DNA from: Micromonospora musae
GTDB lineage: Bacteria; Actinomycetota; Actinomycetes; Mycobacteriales; Micromonosporaceae
Direction of reading: 5' to 3'
Assembly: GCF_003626635.1 (NCBI RefSeq)
Contig: NZ_RAZT01000003.1
Span: forward strand, 1-64,000
DNA: 64,000 nucleotides
The first letter of the stretch is position 1. Each line of letters starts with the position of its first letter. This document shows, in pieces, positions 52,694 to 60,933 of the stretch. Position numbers and translations under genes: made by a program. A model generated the notes under the pieces. It was not told where the DNA came from. It made no database searches and worked only from the letters and a program-made list of their open reading frames with translations.

Positions 52694-54016
52694 CTCGGCG
52701 AAGACCTCGGAACGGTGCTCGAAGTTGCGGAACCGGCCGTAGCTCGGCGCGGCGGGCGAGAGCAGCACGACGCCGCCCACCGGGGTCACCTCCCGGGCCA
52801 GCCGGACGGCGTCCGCCAGCTCGTCGACCGTCTCGGTGCGCACCTTCGGCAACCCGGCGAGCGCCTCGACGATCCGGGGACCGCTGTCCGGAATCCCGAT
52901 CACGGTGATCTCGCGCTCGGCCAGGTGCTCGCGCAGCGGGCTGAAGTCGAGTCCCCGGTCGGCGCCGCCGACGATCACCGTGAGCGGTCGCCCCTCGTAC
53001 GCGTCGATCGCGTGCATCGCGGCGTACGGGCTGGTGGCGAGGGTGTCGTCGACGAAGGTGAGCCCGGAGCTGTCGACGATCTCGGTGAGCCGGTGGGCCA
53101 ACCCCTGGAACTCGGCCACCGCCACGGCGAGCGTGTCCTTACGGGCGACGACGTCCACCCCGAGCGCATCGAGCACCGCGAGCGCGACGCAGAGGTTGCC
53201 CTCGTTGTGCCGACCGACCAGCGGCAGCACAGCGCGCGGGAAGAGCGGCTGGTCCCGGAGGTGGAACCAGGGCGCGCCGTCCGGACCGGCGGCCACGTGC
53301 ACGGTGTCGGACCGGCCGGCGCGGATGGCCGCCCGGTCACCCAGCTCGACGGCGAGGCGCGGGTCGTTGCCGTTGACCACCACGGTCCGCGGCCCGTACG
53401 CGATCAGGTTGAGCTTGTCCCGGTAGTACTCGGCCTCGCCGCCGTGCGCGTCGAGGTGCTCGGGGAAGAGCGCGGTGACCACCGCCACCCGGGGCGAGTC
53501 CGTCAGGTCGCTGCACTGGTAGCTGGAGAGCTCCAGCACGTAGAGGTCGGCCTCGGGCAGGTCCAGGGTGGGCACGCCGATGTTGCCGCCGAAGACGTTC
53601 GGCCGGTCCACCGCATTCAGCAGGTGGCTGATCAGGCTCGACGTGGTGCTCTTGCCCTTGCTGCCGGTGACCCCGACCGTCCGGTCGCCGTGGTCGGCCA
53701 TCCAGAGCGCGGTGCCCTGGGTGACCGTCACGCCCTGGCGGCGCAGCTCGACCAGCCACGGGTGGGTCTGCGGCACGCCCGGTGAGCGGACCACGACGTC
53801 GGCGGCGGCGAGCCGGGCGAAGCCCTCCTCGCCGGTGACGAGCGGCGCGGCCTCGGCCAGCGGCCCGTCCCAGGGCAGGGAGAGGAAGTTGGCGCTGTCG
53901 TCGACGGCGACCAGCGCGGCCGGGCCGTGCGCGGCGATCGCGGTCACCGCCGCCCGGCCCTCCCGGCCGGTCCCCCAGACGGCTACGGAACGTCCGCGCA
54001 GGTCAGACAGGCGCAC
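52670..54016 (-). CDS. murD2: MurD2: UDP-MurNAc-L-Ala:L-glutamate ligase
   Basis: A 448-residue Mur ligase. N-terminal VAVWGTGREGRAAVTA binds the UDP-MurNAc substrate; the P-loop is GSKGKSTTS (118-126); DLYVLELSSYQCSDL and LFPEHLDAHGG are the central ATPase/metal blocks; the C-terminal domain has VGGADRGLDFSPL and LLSPAAPSYGRFRNFEHR. The overall pattern is MurD. Being divergent from murL, it is assigned to the MurD2 type, which adds L-Glu instead of D-Glu to UDP-MurNAc-L-Ala. This specificity is inferred from the pairing, not from a residue I can point to. GTG 54016 is preceded by GGAGGAG. It lies outside any dcw cluster. Confidence 0.88.
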   Translation of the reverse strand: MRLSDLRGRSVAVWGTGREGRAAVTAIAAHGPAALVAVDDSANFLSLPWDGPLAEAAPLVTGEEGFARLAAADVVVRSPGVPQTHPWLVELRRQGVTVTQGTALWMADHGDRTVGVTGSKGKSTTSSLISHLLNAVDRPNVFGGNIGVPTLDLPEADLYVLELSSYQCSDLTDSPRVAVVTALFPEHLDAHGGEAEYYRDKLNLIAYGPRTVVVNGNDPRLAVELGDRAAIRAGRSDTVHVAAGPDGAPWFHLRDQPLFPRAVLPLVGRHNEGNLCVALAVLDALGVDVVARKDTLAVAVAEFQGLAHRLTEIVDSSGLTFVDDTLATSPYAAMHAIDAYEGRPLTVIVGGADRGLDFSPLREHLAEREITVIGIPDSGPRIVEALAGLPKVRTETVDELADAVRLAREVTPVGGVVLLSPAAPSYGRFRNFEHRSEVFAEAVRDTAR

Positions 54017-54111
54017 AGGTGATCTCCTCCGGGGTGTCGGCGGTACCGGACGGGCCGGGTGTCGCGGCACGGGTCCGGCACAGCCGGGCACGGCCGGACG
54101 AACCAGGGCCT

Positions 54112-54124
54112 AGTATGGCGTGTG
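54112..54124 (+). promoter_or_regulatory. -10 box of murL, possibly leaderless
   Basis: TAGTAT (54112-54117) fits the TANNNT consensus. The GTG start of murL at 54122 lies where transcription should begin, and no ribosome binding site precedes it, so murL mRNA is probably leaderless. Confidence 0.5.
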
Positions 54125-55474
54125 CGCTACGAGCAACTGCGGCGGATGGACGCCTTCGCATTCCCGTCCTACTCGATCGACCTCTCCACCGGCGAGGTGC
54201 TGTTCGACTACGCTCTGACAGGTCCGGCCGGCGAGCAACGCTTCACCGAGGTGGTCACGCTCCCGCTGCCGGAGGCGCCGCCGTCCGACGAGACGGTCGC
54301 CGCGCTCGGCCGGGTGCTCGAACTCCTGCACGTCGTCGCCGGAGTCAGCTACTACAAGACGGCCGCCCCCGGCCGGCTGGTGCTGCCGGCGCCGCTCGGG
54401 CCGGCCGCCGTCGAGCTGGTCACGGCCGTCTACACCAAGGGCCTCGGGGAGTACGCGTACCGCAACCAGTTGCGACATGTGCTCCAGCTCACGCCGGAGG
54501 TCCCGGACGGGTCGGTCAAGCCCGCGGCGCCGCTGGACAACTCCGACCGGCGGCCGTTGTCGGCGGTCGGCGGCGGCAAGGACTCGATCGTCAGTCTGGA
54601 GGCGCTGCGCCGGGCCGGCTTCGACCCGGTGCCGTTCTCGGTCAACCCGAACCACGTGATCGTCTCGGTGAACGAGGCGTCGGGGCTCGCCCCGCTGGCC
54701 GCCCGCCGCCGCATCGACCCGGTGCTCTTCGAGCTGAACGCCGCCGGGGCCCGCAACGGGCACATCCCGGTCACCGCGATCAACTCGCTGATCGCCGTCG
54801 CGACGTCGGTGCTGCACGGGCTGGGGCCGGTGGTGATGTCCAACGAGCGCTCCGCGTCCGATCCGAACCTGATCTGGATCGGTCACGAGATCAACCACCA
54901 GTGGTCCAAGGGGGTCGAGGCCGAGGGGCTGCTGCGCGCCGCGCTCACCGAGCACGCCGGGCTCGCCGAGCCCTACTTCTCCCTGCTACGGCCACTGTCG
55001 GAGCTGCACATCGCCCGGCTCTTCGCCGGGATCGACCGCTACGACGATGTGGTGACCAGCTGCAACGCGGCGTTCAAGCTGCGCGACCCGAGCGACCGTT
55101 GGTGCCGGGACTGCCCGAAGTGCCGGTTCGTCTTCCTGGCCCTCGCCCCGTTCATGCCTCGGGAGCGGATCACCCACATCTTCGGCGGCGATCTGCTCGC
55201 CGACGAGGCGCAGATCCCCGGCTACCGCGAGCTGCTCGGGGTGGACGGGCACAAGCCGTTCGAGTGCGTCGGCGAGGTGGAGGAGTCGGTGGTGGCGTTG
55301 GGCCTGCTCGCCGAGCAGGAGCAGTGGCGCGACGCCCCGGTGGTACGCGCCCTGGTGGACGCCGTACCCGACACGGCCTGGTCGGTGGTCGCCACCTCGG
55401 ACGTCTTCACCCCCGGCGGCGGCCCCAACCACATCCCCCCCGCCTACGCCAAGGCCCTGACCACCCTCTCCTGA
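54122..55474 (+). CDS. murL: MurL: UDP-MurNAc-L-Ala-L-Glu epimerase
   Basis: A 450-residue protein that matches MurL of Xanthomonas oryzae in all recalled blocks: ISYYK-type GVSYYKTA, LGEYAYRN, GGGKDSIVSLE (PP-loop-like, 150-160), NGHIPVTAINSLIAVA, SNERSASDP, NHQWSKG, RPLSELHIARLFA, the four-residue-spaced CPKC in WCRDCPKCRFVFLALAPF, and HKPFECVGEVEE. MurL converts the terminal L-Glu of UDP-MurNAc-L-Ala-L-Glu to D-Glu using ATP, replacing glutamate racemase. It is divergent from murD2 (105 bp between starts) and convergent with the PucR gene across a long hairpin. GGGKDS could suggest QueC, but length and all other motifs fit MurL. GTG 54122 fits a leaderless start; ATG 54146 is an alternative. 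Confidence 0.92.
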   Translation: MRYEQLRRMDAFAFPSYSIDLSTGEVLFDYALTGPAGEQRFTEVVTLPLPEAPPSDETVAALGRVLELLHVVAGVSYYKTAAPGRLVLPAPLGPAAVELVTAVYTKGLGEYAYRNQLRHVLQLTPEVPDGSVKPAAPLDNSDRRPLSAVGGGKDSIVSLEALRRAGFDPVPFSVNPNHVIVSVNEASGLAPLAARRRIDPVLFELNAAGARNGHIPVTAINSLIAVATSVLHGLGPVVMSNERSASDPNLIWIGHEINHQWSKGVEAEGLLRAALTEHAGLAEPYFSLLRPLSELHIARLFAGIDRYDDVVTSCNAAFKLRDPSDRWCRDCPKCRFVFLALAPFMPRERITHIFGGDLLADEAQIPGYRELLGVDGHKPFECVGEVEESVVALGLLAEQEQWRDAPVVRALVDAVPDTAWSVVATSDVFTPGGGPNHIPPAYAKALTTLS

Positions 55475-55511
55475 CCCCGGCCCCTTCCGCGTCCCTCCCG
55501 CCCACTCCCGC

Positions 55512-55572
55512 GTTGATCATGAGGTTGGCGATCGCTTTCGCCCCCTTTGTCGCCGCCAACCTCATGATCGAC
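55512..55572. terminator. Bidirectional terminator between murL and the PucR gene
   Basis: A 19-bp stem (55512-55530 with 55554-55572, one G-T wobble) with GATCATGAGGTTGGCG as its core, around a 23-base loop. It lies 38 bp after murL and 18 bp after the end of the PucR gene on the other strand. Confidence 0.85.
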
Positions 55573-55589
55573 AGCACCAGGCGGTGCCG

Positions 55590-57470
55590 TTAGGGGGTGC
55601 GGACGGCGTCCAGGGCCAGCAGGGCGACGTGCAGGCTGAGACAGGCGTCGACCGAGTCCAGGTCGACGTCGAGGATGCGCCCGATGCGGGCCAGCCGCTC
55701 GTAGAAGGCCGGCCGGGACAGGTGCGCCGCGGCGGCCGCCGCCGACTTGTTGCGGCCCTGTTCGAGGTATGCGCGCAGCGTGTCGAGCAACTGCTCCCGA
55801 GGGTGCTGGGCGTCGTAGCCGAGCAGCGGGCCGAGCTCCCGCTCGACGAAGGTCTGCACCCGCGGCTCGTCGCGGAGCAGGTGCAGCAGCCCGGCGAGTC
55901 CGACCTGCGGCAGCCGGAAGATGGAGAGGTCACGGCGGTCCCGCCGGGCCGCGTCGGCGATCTGCCGTGCCTCGATCAGCGAGCGTCGAGCCTCCCGGAG
56001 ACTGCCCACGCACGAGCCGGCCGCGATGATCACCGGGTAGGCCGGCGCGGGGACCGGACTCCGCCCGGCCTGGCGGGGCAGGTCGGCCCGGGACGGCCCG
56101 TCGATCCGGGACCCCGCCTCCGACCTCACCCCGTCGACGCGGCCCGCCCCGTCGGGACGAGCCGCCCCCTCCACGCGCGCCCCGGTCGACCCGTCGAGGC
56201 GGGCCCGGCGCAGCGCGGCCGCGAAAGCGGCCAGCGCCTTCTCCTCCGACGCGGCGTCCGGCAGGGCGACCAGCGCGCCGACCGCGTGGTCGTCGACCGC
56301 GCTGGAGAGGGCGGCGAGCCGCGCCTCACGCAGCGCGTGCTCCACCGCCTCGGCGAGATCACGCAACCGGGCCGGCGCGGTCGGCGGGCCCGGCTCACCT
56401 GCCGGCGTGCTCTCCCCGGCTGCGCCGTCGACCCGGAACCGGATCATGACTCCGACGAGATGTCTCCGCTCCAGCGGCACGCCGAGCGCCTTGGCCCGCA
56501 GCGCCACCTCGTCGACCGGCCAGGAGTGGTCGAGCAGCGCCGTGAGCAGCGTGCGGTGCATCTGCCGCTCCAGCCCTTCGGCGTCCCGGCGGATCAACCG
56601 GCCCAACGCCAGCGTGGAGGCCGCCCGCTCGACCAGGATGGTGAGCCGGGTCGGTGGGACGAACTGCGGCGACGGGCGCCCCAGCAGGGCCTCCGGGGTG
56701 GCGGCGCTGCGCCGCGGGCGGACGGTCGCCAGGTCGCCGCCGGCCGGCCAACGCAGCAGCAGGCGACCCCAGTCCTGCCCCCGGGCCCCGACCTCGGTGA
56801 CCAGCCAGCCGCTGTCCGCGTCGTACGCGGTCCGCCCGGCCGGCCGGATCCGGCGGGAGTGCTGCTCCCAGCCGTCGAGCAGCAGCTCGGCGCTCTCCCC
56901 CGCCGGGTCGTACGCGAGCACCTGCCGGGACAGGTTCTCCAGCACCACCGGACAGCCGGAGAGCTCCGCCGCCTGCCGGACCACCTCGCCCGGCCCGGCT
57001 CCCTCGACCGACAGCTCGGTGAACCGCTGATGGATCTCCTCAGTGGCGCGCAGCTCGGTGAGCTGGGCGTCCACGATCAGCCCGTGCACCGCCTCGGTGA
57101 TCCGGACGAACGGGGTGGCCCGCCGCAGCTCGGCCAGGGGCAGTCCACGCCGTTCGGCGGCGGCGGCCATCACCCGGGGCACCCCGTCGAGGTACCGGCG
57201 GCCCAGCTCGACGACGAGGCCGGAGACGCCCACGTCGGCCAGGTCGCCGATGAACGCGCGCAGGCCCGCGTCGTCGGCGGGCAGCCCGATCCCGGTGGTG
57301 AGCACCAGCTCGCCGCCGCCGAGCAGCGAGGCGATGTCCGGCACCTCGGCCACGTGCACCCAGCGCACCGGCCGGTCGAGTCCGGCCTCCCCCGCCACCA
57401 GGCGTGGGGCGCCGTGGCGGACCGGGTCGAGGGCGAGAACCTCACGGACGGTAGGGAACACGGGCGTCAC
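55590..57470 (-). CDS. PucR-family transcriptional regulator
   Basis: A 626-residue PucR-type activator. The N-terminal PucR domain has VREVLALDPVRHGAPRLVAG and VHVAEVPDIASLLGGGELVL. The GGDEF-like middle domain spans about 330-520 and holds a low-complexity insert rich in charged and Gly residues (RVEGAARPDGAGRVDGVRSE). The C-terminal HTH_30 is REQLLDTLRAYLEQGRNKSA followed by AAAHLSRPAFYERLARIGRI. PucR regulators typically respond to purine or amino-acid catabolites; the target is not evident. GTG 57470 is used (GTG 57503 possible); a 9-bp-arm palindrome overlaps it. Confidence 0.87.
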   Translation of the reverse strand: MTPVFPTVREVLALDPVRHGAPRLVAGEAGLDRPVRWVHVAEVPDIASLLGGGELVLTTGIGLPADDAGLRAFIGDLADVGVSGLVVELGRRYLDGVPRVMAAAAERRGLPLAELRRATPFVRITEAVHGLIVDAQLTELRATEEIHQRFTELSVEGAGPGEVVRQAAELSGCPVVLENLSRQVLAYDPAGESAELLLDGWEQHSRRIRPAGRTAYDADSGWLVTEVGARGQDWGRLLLRWPAGGDLATVRPRRSAATPEALLGRPSPQFVPPTRLTILVERAASTLALGRLIRRDAEGLERQMHRTLLTALLDHSWPVDEVALRAKALGVPLERRHLVGVMIRFRVDGAAGESTPAGEPGPPTAPARLRDLAEAVEHALREARLAALSSAVDDHAVGALVALPDAASEEKALAAFAAALRRARLDGSTGARVEGAARPDGAGRVDGVRSEAGSRIDGPSRADLPRQAGRSPVPAPAYPVIIAAGSCVGSLREARRSLIEARQIADAARRDRRDLSIFRLPQVGLAGLLHLLRDEPRVQTFVERELGPLLGYDAQHPREQLLDTLRAYLEQGRNKSAAAAAAHLSRPAFYERLARIGRILDVDLDSVDACLSLHVALLALDAVRTP

Positions 57471-57488
57471 GCTACCGTCCGTGACGCC
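57463..57488. promoter_or_regulatory. Perfect inverted repeat over the PucR start
   Basis: GGCGTCACG, eight-base spacer, CGTGACGCC. It overlaps GTG 57470 of the PucR gene and lies in the spacer to the divergent tRNA-like element. A related CTCACGGACGG is at 57451. Good candidate for an autoregulatory operator. Confidence 0.6.
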
Positions 57489-57630
57489 GAGGACGGTAAC
57501 CACCGCTGCCGTTCCCGCCCGGGTCGGAGCCGGCCGGGCGGGAAATCGGGCAGCCCACGGGGCAGCGGCACCGGTACGATCGTCGCGTCCCGGACGATCT
57601 TGGTTCGGGTACCGTGCCGCGTGGCGGCGA

Positions 57631-57703
57631 CAGCGTGTAGCTCAATGAGGAGAGCGCCGGGCTCGGGACCCGGAGGGCGCGGGGGCGGAACCCGCCACGC
57701 TGG
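57631..57703 (+). tRNA. tRNA-Pro(CGG)-like cloverleaf with abnormal T-loop
   Basis: All four helices form: acceptor CAGCGTG/CACGCTG; T8 A9; D-stem GCTC/GAGC with loop AATGAGGA (A14, G18 G19, A21 kept); G26; anticodon stem CCGGG/CCCGG with loop CTCGGGA, giving T33, anticodon CGG and G37 as in proline tRNAs; variable loop AGGGC; T-stem GCGGG/CCCGC. C1-G72 is also a bacterial tRNA-Pro feature. However the T-loop reads GGCGGAA in place of TTCRANY (T54, T55 and A58 absent), the discriminator is G rather than A, and CCA is not encoded. TACCGT at 57610-57615 could be its -10 box. The next gene starts at 57706. It may be a specialised tRNA, a regulatory mimic or a degenerate gene. Confidence 0.65.
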
Positions 57704-57705
57704 CG

Positions 57706-60002
57706 ATGGACGAGAACAAGTTTAGGATCGGCGTGGGCTACCCCGCTGCAGAGCTGGCGCGGGCGGCCGAGACGGCCGGCAGCCACCCCGACGCACAGAC
57801 GCGGCAGCGCGCCCGGGAGCGCTTCGCGCGATGGTCCGCGGTGCTGCGCCGGATCGCCGGCGGCAGCGTGTCGGTGGGCTCCCGGCAGCCGGTGGCGGAC
57901 CTGCCGTTCTGGGCGACGCCGCAGGTCGTGCGGGGCGGCTTCGCCACCGGCGAGGCGGTGGCCGGTGGGCCGCTGCGGCCGTACGAGGCCGAGCTGGCCC
58001 GACGCGCCGGTGTACCGGCCCAGCGTGACGCCCTCTTCGCGTACCACCTCACCGAGGCGGGACTCGCCGAGCTGTCGGTGCTATTGGAGAGCGGCGCCTA
58101 CCGGGTGGAGACGCCGGAGGAGGCCGCCCTGCTGACCGTGGCGTGGCTGCTCCGCGCCGGCGACGAGACGGCGGCGGTCGGACTCGTCGACGAGCTGCGC
58201 CCGCACGCCCACCGGCTGCGCTTCACGCCGGCGCCCGACGACGCTCCGGCGTACGGCCCGGAGGTGGTCTGGCGGGAGACCGCCGGTGCGGCACGCGAGC
58301 GTCTCGCCCGGCGCAAGCCGAACGGCCGGGTCGCGGCGATGCAAGAGGCGCTGACGGTCTGGAACCCGTTCGCGGACCAACTGCTCGAACTCTGGCTGGA
58401 GACGGCCCGGGACGGCCAGGTCGGTGCGCGGACTCCCGCCGGTTGGAGCGACCGGGCCGCCGCACTCGTCGAGCGCTACCACCGGCTCGCCGCCGCGCAC
58501 CCGCACTGCGGCAAGCACCGCCGGCCCAAGGAGAACCTGGCCATCCTCCGGGCGGCGACCGAGGAGGCGGTGGCCGGCCGGCCGCTCTCCCCCCGGGCCC
58601 GCGGGCTGCTTCAGCACGCGGTCGACTCGATGGTGCGCCGACGCGGACGGCCCGGCTCACCGGAGCACGCAGCCCTGCGCGAACGCCAGTCCGCCGACGC
58701 CGCCGGACCGATGCTGCACACGCTGGCCCGGGTGGTGGTCAACCGACTGGCGGTCTTCCCGCCGGGTTGCGGCATCCGGTCGGTCGAGGCGGTGACCGGC
58801 CCGATCACCCCCGAGGAGGCCGCGTGGTCGGGCGTACCGGCGGGCGCGCGGATCGCCGAGCCGATCCGCCGGGTGGTCCGGCGGGCGCTCGCCGGCACGG
58901 TCGCCGAGCTGATCGCCGCCGGTGTGGTGCCGTCGGCCGAGGTGCTCGCCCGGCTCGTACCGCAGATCGCCGCCACGGCGACCGCCGCGTCATACCCGGA
59001 CGAGGCGCTCCGATCGCTGACGGCCGCCACCTACCGGGCGTTCCGCAACCGCCGGTCGCTGCTCCTGACCAACCTCGAGCACCAGGTACGCCTCGACGAG
59101 CTGCCCTGGGTCCGTGCGGTCGCCGGTCACCGCTCAGCCCTGGCCGGCACCCACGCGTCGGCGACGAGCGCGCTGCGGCGCCTCGGCGAGCTGGCGCTGG
59201 ACGGCTTCCCGGCCACCCTGCTGCCCAACCCCCTCGTCCGCGAACTGGTCGCGCTGGACCGGGAGGCCGGCGGACGCCTGCCGTGGGTCGAGGAGCTGGC
59301 CACCGACTCTTCGAGGGGACCTTCTCGGCGAAGTACGCCGCCGCGGCCCGGCTCGCCGGCGACCTGCTGGCCGACAGCCTCTACGCGCGCTACTACGACA
59401 TCGACTACGCGGCGCTGCCGGGAGCGGACGACGTACGGCGTCAGGAGGGCCGGGGCACGGCCACCTCTCCCGGCTTCGACGCGCTCTGCGCCATCCGGGC
59501 GGGCACCGGGCCGAGCTGGCACCGGGTGGCGGCGAACGGCATGATCATCGAACAGGCCCAGATCCTCACCACGCACAACCTCGCCACCCTCGTCGGGCCG
59601 GTGGGGGTACGACCGGCCGCCGGCTGGACCGCGCTGGCAGACCGCACGTTCACGGTGGTGACCCACCTGACCGCCCGGCTTCGGCACAACCCGCGTCCGC
59701 TGCGCACGGTCAAGGACGTGGCGTACGCCTGGCGGCAGCTGGTCTTCTTCCTCTCCGTACCGGGCGCCGGCGATCCGGCCCTCGCCGTCGAGGGGCTGCG
59801 CCGGAAGCTGGACGAGGTCGCGCCGGACGTCCGGAACCGGCTGAGCCCCGCGCTCGCGGACCTGGCCTGGATCGCCGCCGGCGAACGCCGAGGCCCGGCG
59901 CGTCCGCCCGGCGCGCCCGAGGAGGGCGGCGACGGCGCGAGCGGGCCACTGCTCGGCTGGACCCTCGGCCGGCACCGGTTGCTGACCGGCGACGAACGCT
60001 GA
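57706..60002 (+). pseudogene. Large unrecognised gene with one -1 frameshift
   Basis: Frame one runs MDENKFRIGVGYPAAELARA to LPWVEELATD (about 534 residues to 59307). The sequence then continues, one base back, as LFEGTFSAKYAAAARLAGDL to LLGWTLGRHRLLTGDER, ending at 60002; together about 765 residues. Both halves have equal protein character and codon bias and overlap only at the junction, so a single C seems lost at 59305-59308 (GAC-CTC to GACTC). No slippery heptamer is visible. It is all-helical, rich in Arg and Ala, with a Cys/His patch AAAHPHCGKHRRPKENLAIL and WHRVAANGMIIEQAQILTTH. I do not recognise the family. No ribosome binding site; the start codon is three bases from the end of the tRNA-like element. 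Confidence 0.6.
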
Positions 60003-60012
60003 CGGCGGCCGC

Positions 60013-60822
60013 TCACAGCGGGTCGTCGCGGCCCAGTTCCCAGAAGGCGACGGCGGCGGCGGCCGCCACGTTCAACGAGTCCACGCGCCGGCGCATCGGG
60101 ACGACCACCCGTACGTCGGAGGCGCGCTGGGCCGCCGCGGTGAGGCCGGGGCCTTCGGCGCCCAGCAGCAGCGCCGCCCGCTCCCGCTGCGCCGGGCTGA
60201 GCCGCTGGATCGGCACGGCGTCCGGCGCCGGCGTCATGGCGAGCACGGTGAAGCCCGCCTCCCGGGCCTGCTCCAGGCCGGCGGGCCACTGCTCGAACTT
60301 GGCGTAGGGCACCGCGAACACCTCGCCCATGCTGACCCGGACACTGCGCCGGTAGAGCGGGTCGGCGCAGGTCGGCGAGAGCAGCACCGCGTCGATGCCG
60401 AGCGCGGCGGCGCCCCGGAAGATCGCGCCGAGGTTCGTGTGGTTGTTGACGTCCTCGAGGATCGCGATCCGGCGCGCCTGGGCCAGCACCTCCGCCACCG
60501 TGGGCAACGGCCGGCGGCGGAAGGAGGCCAGCACGCCCCGGTGGACGTGGAACCCGGTCGCCTTCTCCAGCACCTGCTGGCTCGCCGCGTAGACCGGCGC
60601 GTCCCCGACGTCCAGGTCCGCGAGCTGATCGACCCGCTTCGCGTCGACCAGGTACGACCGCGCCGGGTACCCGGCCCGCAGCGCCCGGCGCAGCACCAGC
60701 TCCCCCTCGGCGATGAAGAGCCCGTGTGGGGGCTCCCAGCGGGTACGCAGCTCGACGTCGGTCAGCGCCCGGTAGTCGGCGATCCGCTCGTCGTCAGGGT
60801 CGGTGATCTCGTGGACGGGCAC
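60013..60822 (-). CDS. TrmH/SpoU-family RNA methyltransferase
   Basis: A 269-residue SPOUT methyltransferase. An N-terminal L30e-like substrate-binding domain (HGLFIAEGELVLRRALRAGY) is followed by the trefoil-knot domain: motif 1 NNHTNLGAIFRGAAALG, motif 2 ALLLGAEGPGLT and motif 3 VVPMRRRVDSLNVAAAAAVA. It methylates the 2'-OH of an rRNA or tRNA nucleotide with SAM. Start GTG 60822 gives (M)PVHEITDPDDERI; there is no clear ribosome binding site. It is convergent with the frameshifted gene, ten bases between stops. Confidence 0.88.
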   Translation of the reverse strand: MPVHEITDPDDERIADYRALTDVELRTRWEPPHGLFIAEGELVLRRALRAGYPARSYLVDAKRVDQLADLDVGDAPVYAASQQVLEKATGFHVHRGVLASFRRRPLPTVAEVLAQARRIAILEDVNNHTNLGAIFRGAAALGIDAVLLSPTCADPLYRRSVRVSMGEVFAVPYAKFEQWPAGLEQAREAGFTVLAMTPAPDAVPIQRLSPAQRERAALLLGAEGPGLTAAAQRASDVRVVVPMRRRVDSLNVAAAAAVAFWELGRDDPL

Positions 60823-60933
60823 CCGACGATTCTGCCGGACGCCCGCCGGGCCACCCGACGGCGACCGGCGCGGCGCGGCGCACCTCACGCCGCCCGCCGC
60901 CACTCGTGCCCCCGCCACGGGTCGCCCGTCGCG

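Noticed and set aside
54122..55474. QueC-like 7-cyano-7-deazaguanine synthase because of GGGKDS and CxxC
   Set aside because: Twice the length of QueC and all other blocks match MurL; the adjacent Mur ligase supports this.
59290..59330. Programmed -1 frameshift signal
   Set aside because: No X-XXY-YYZ slippery heptamer and no obvious pseudoknot at the junction; treated as a deletion or error pending reads.
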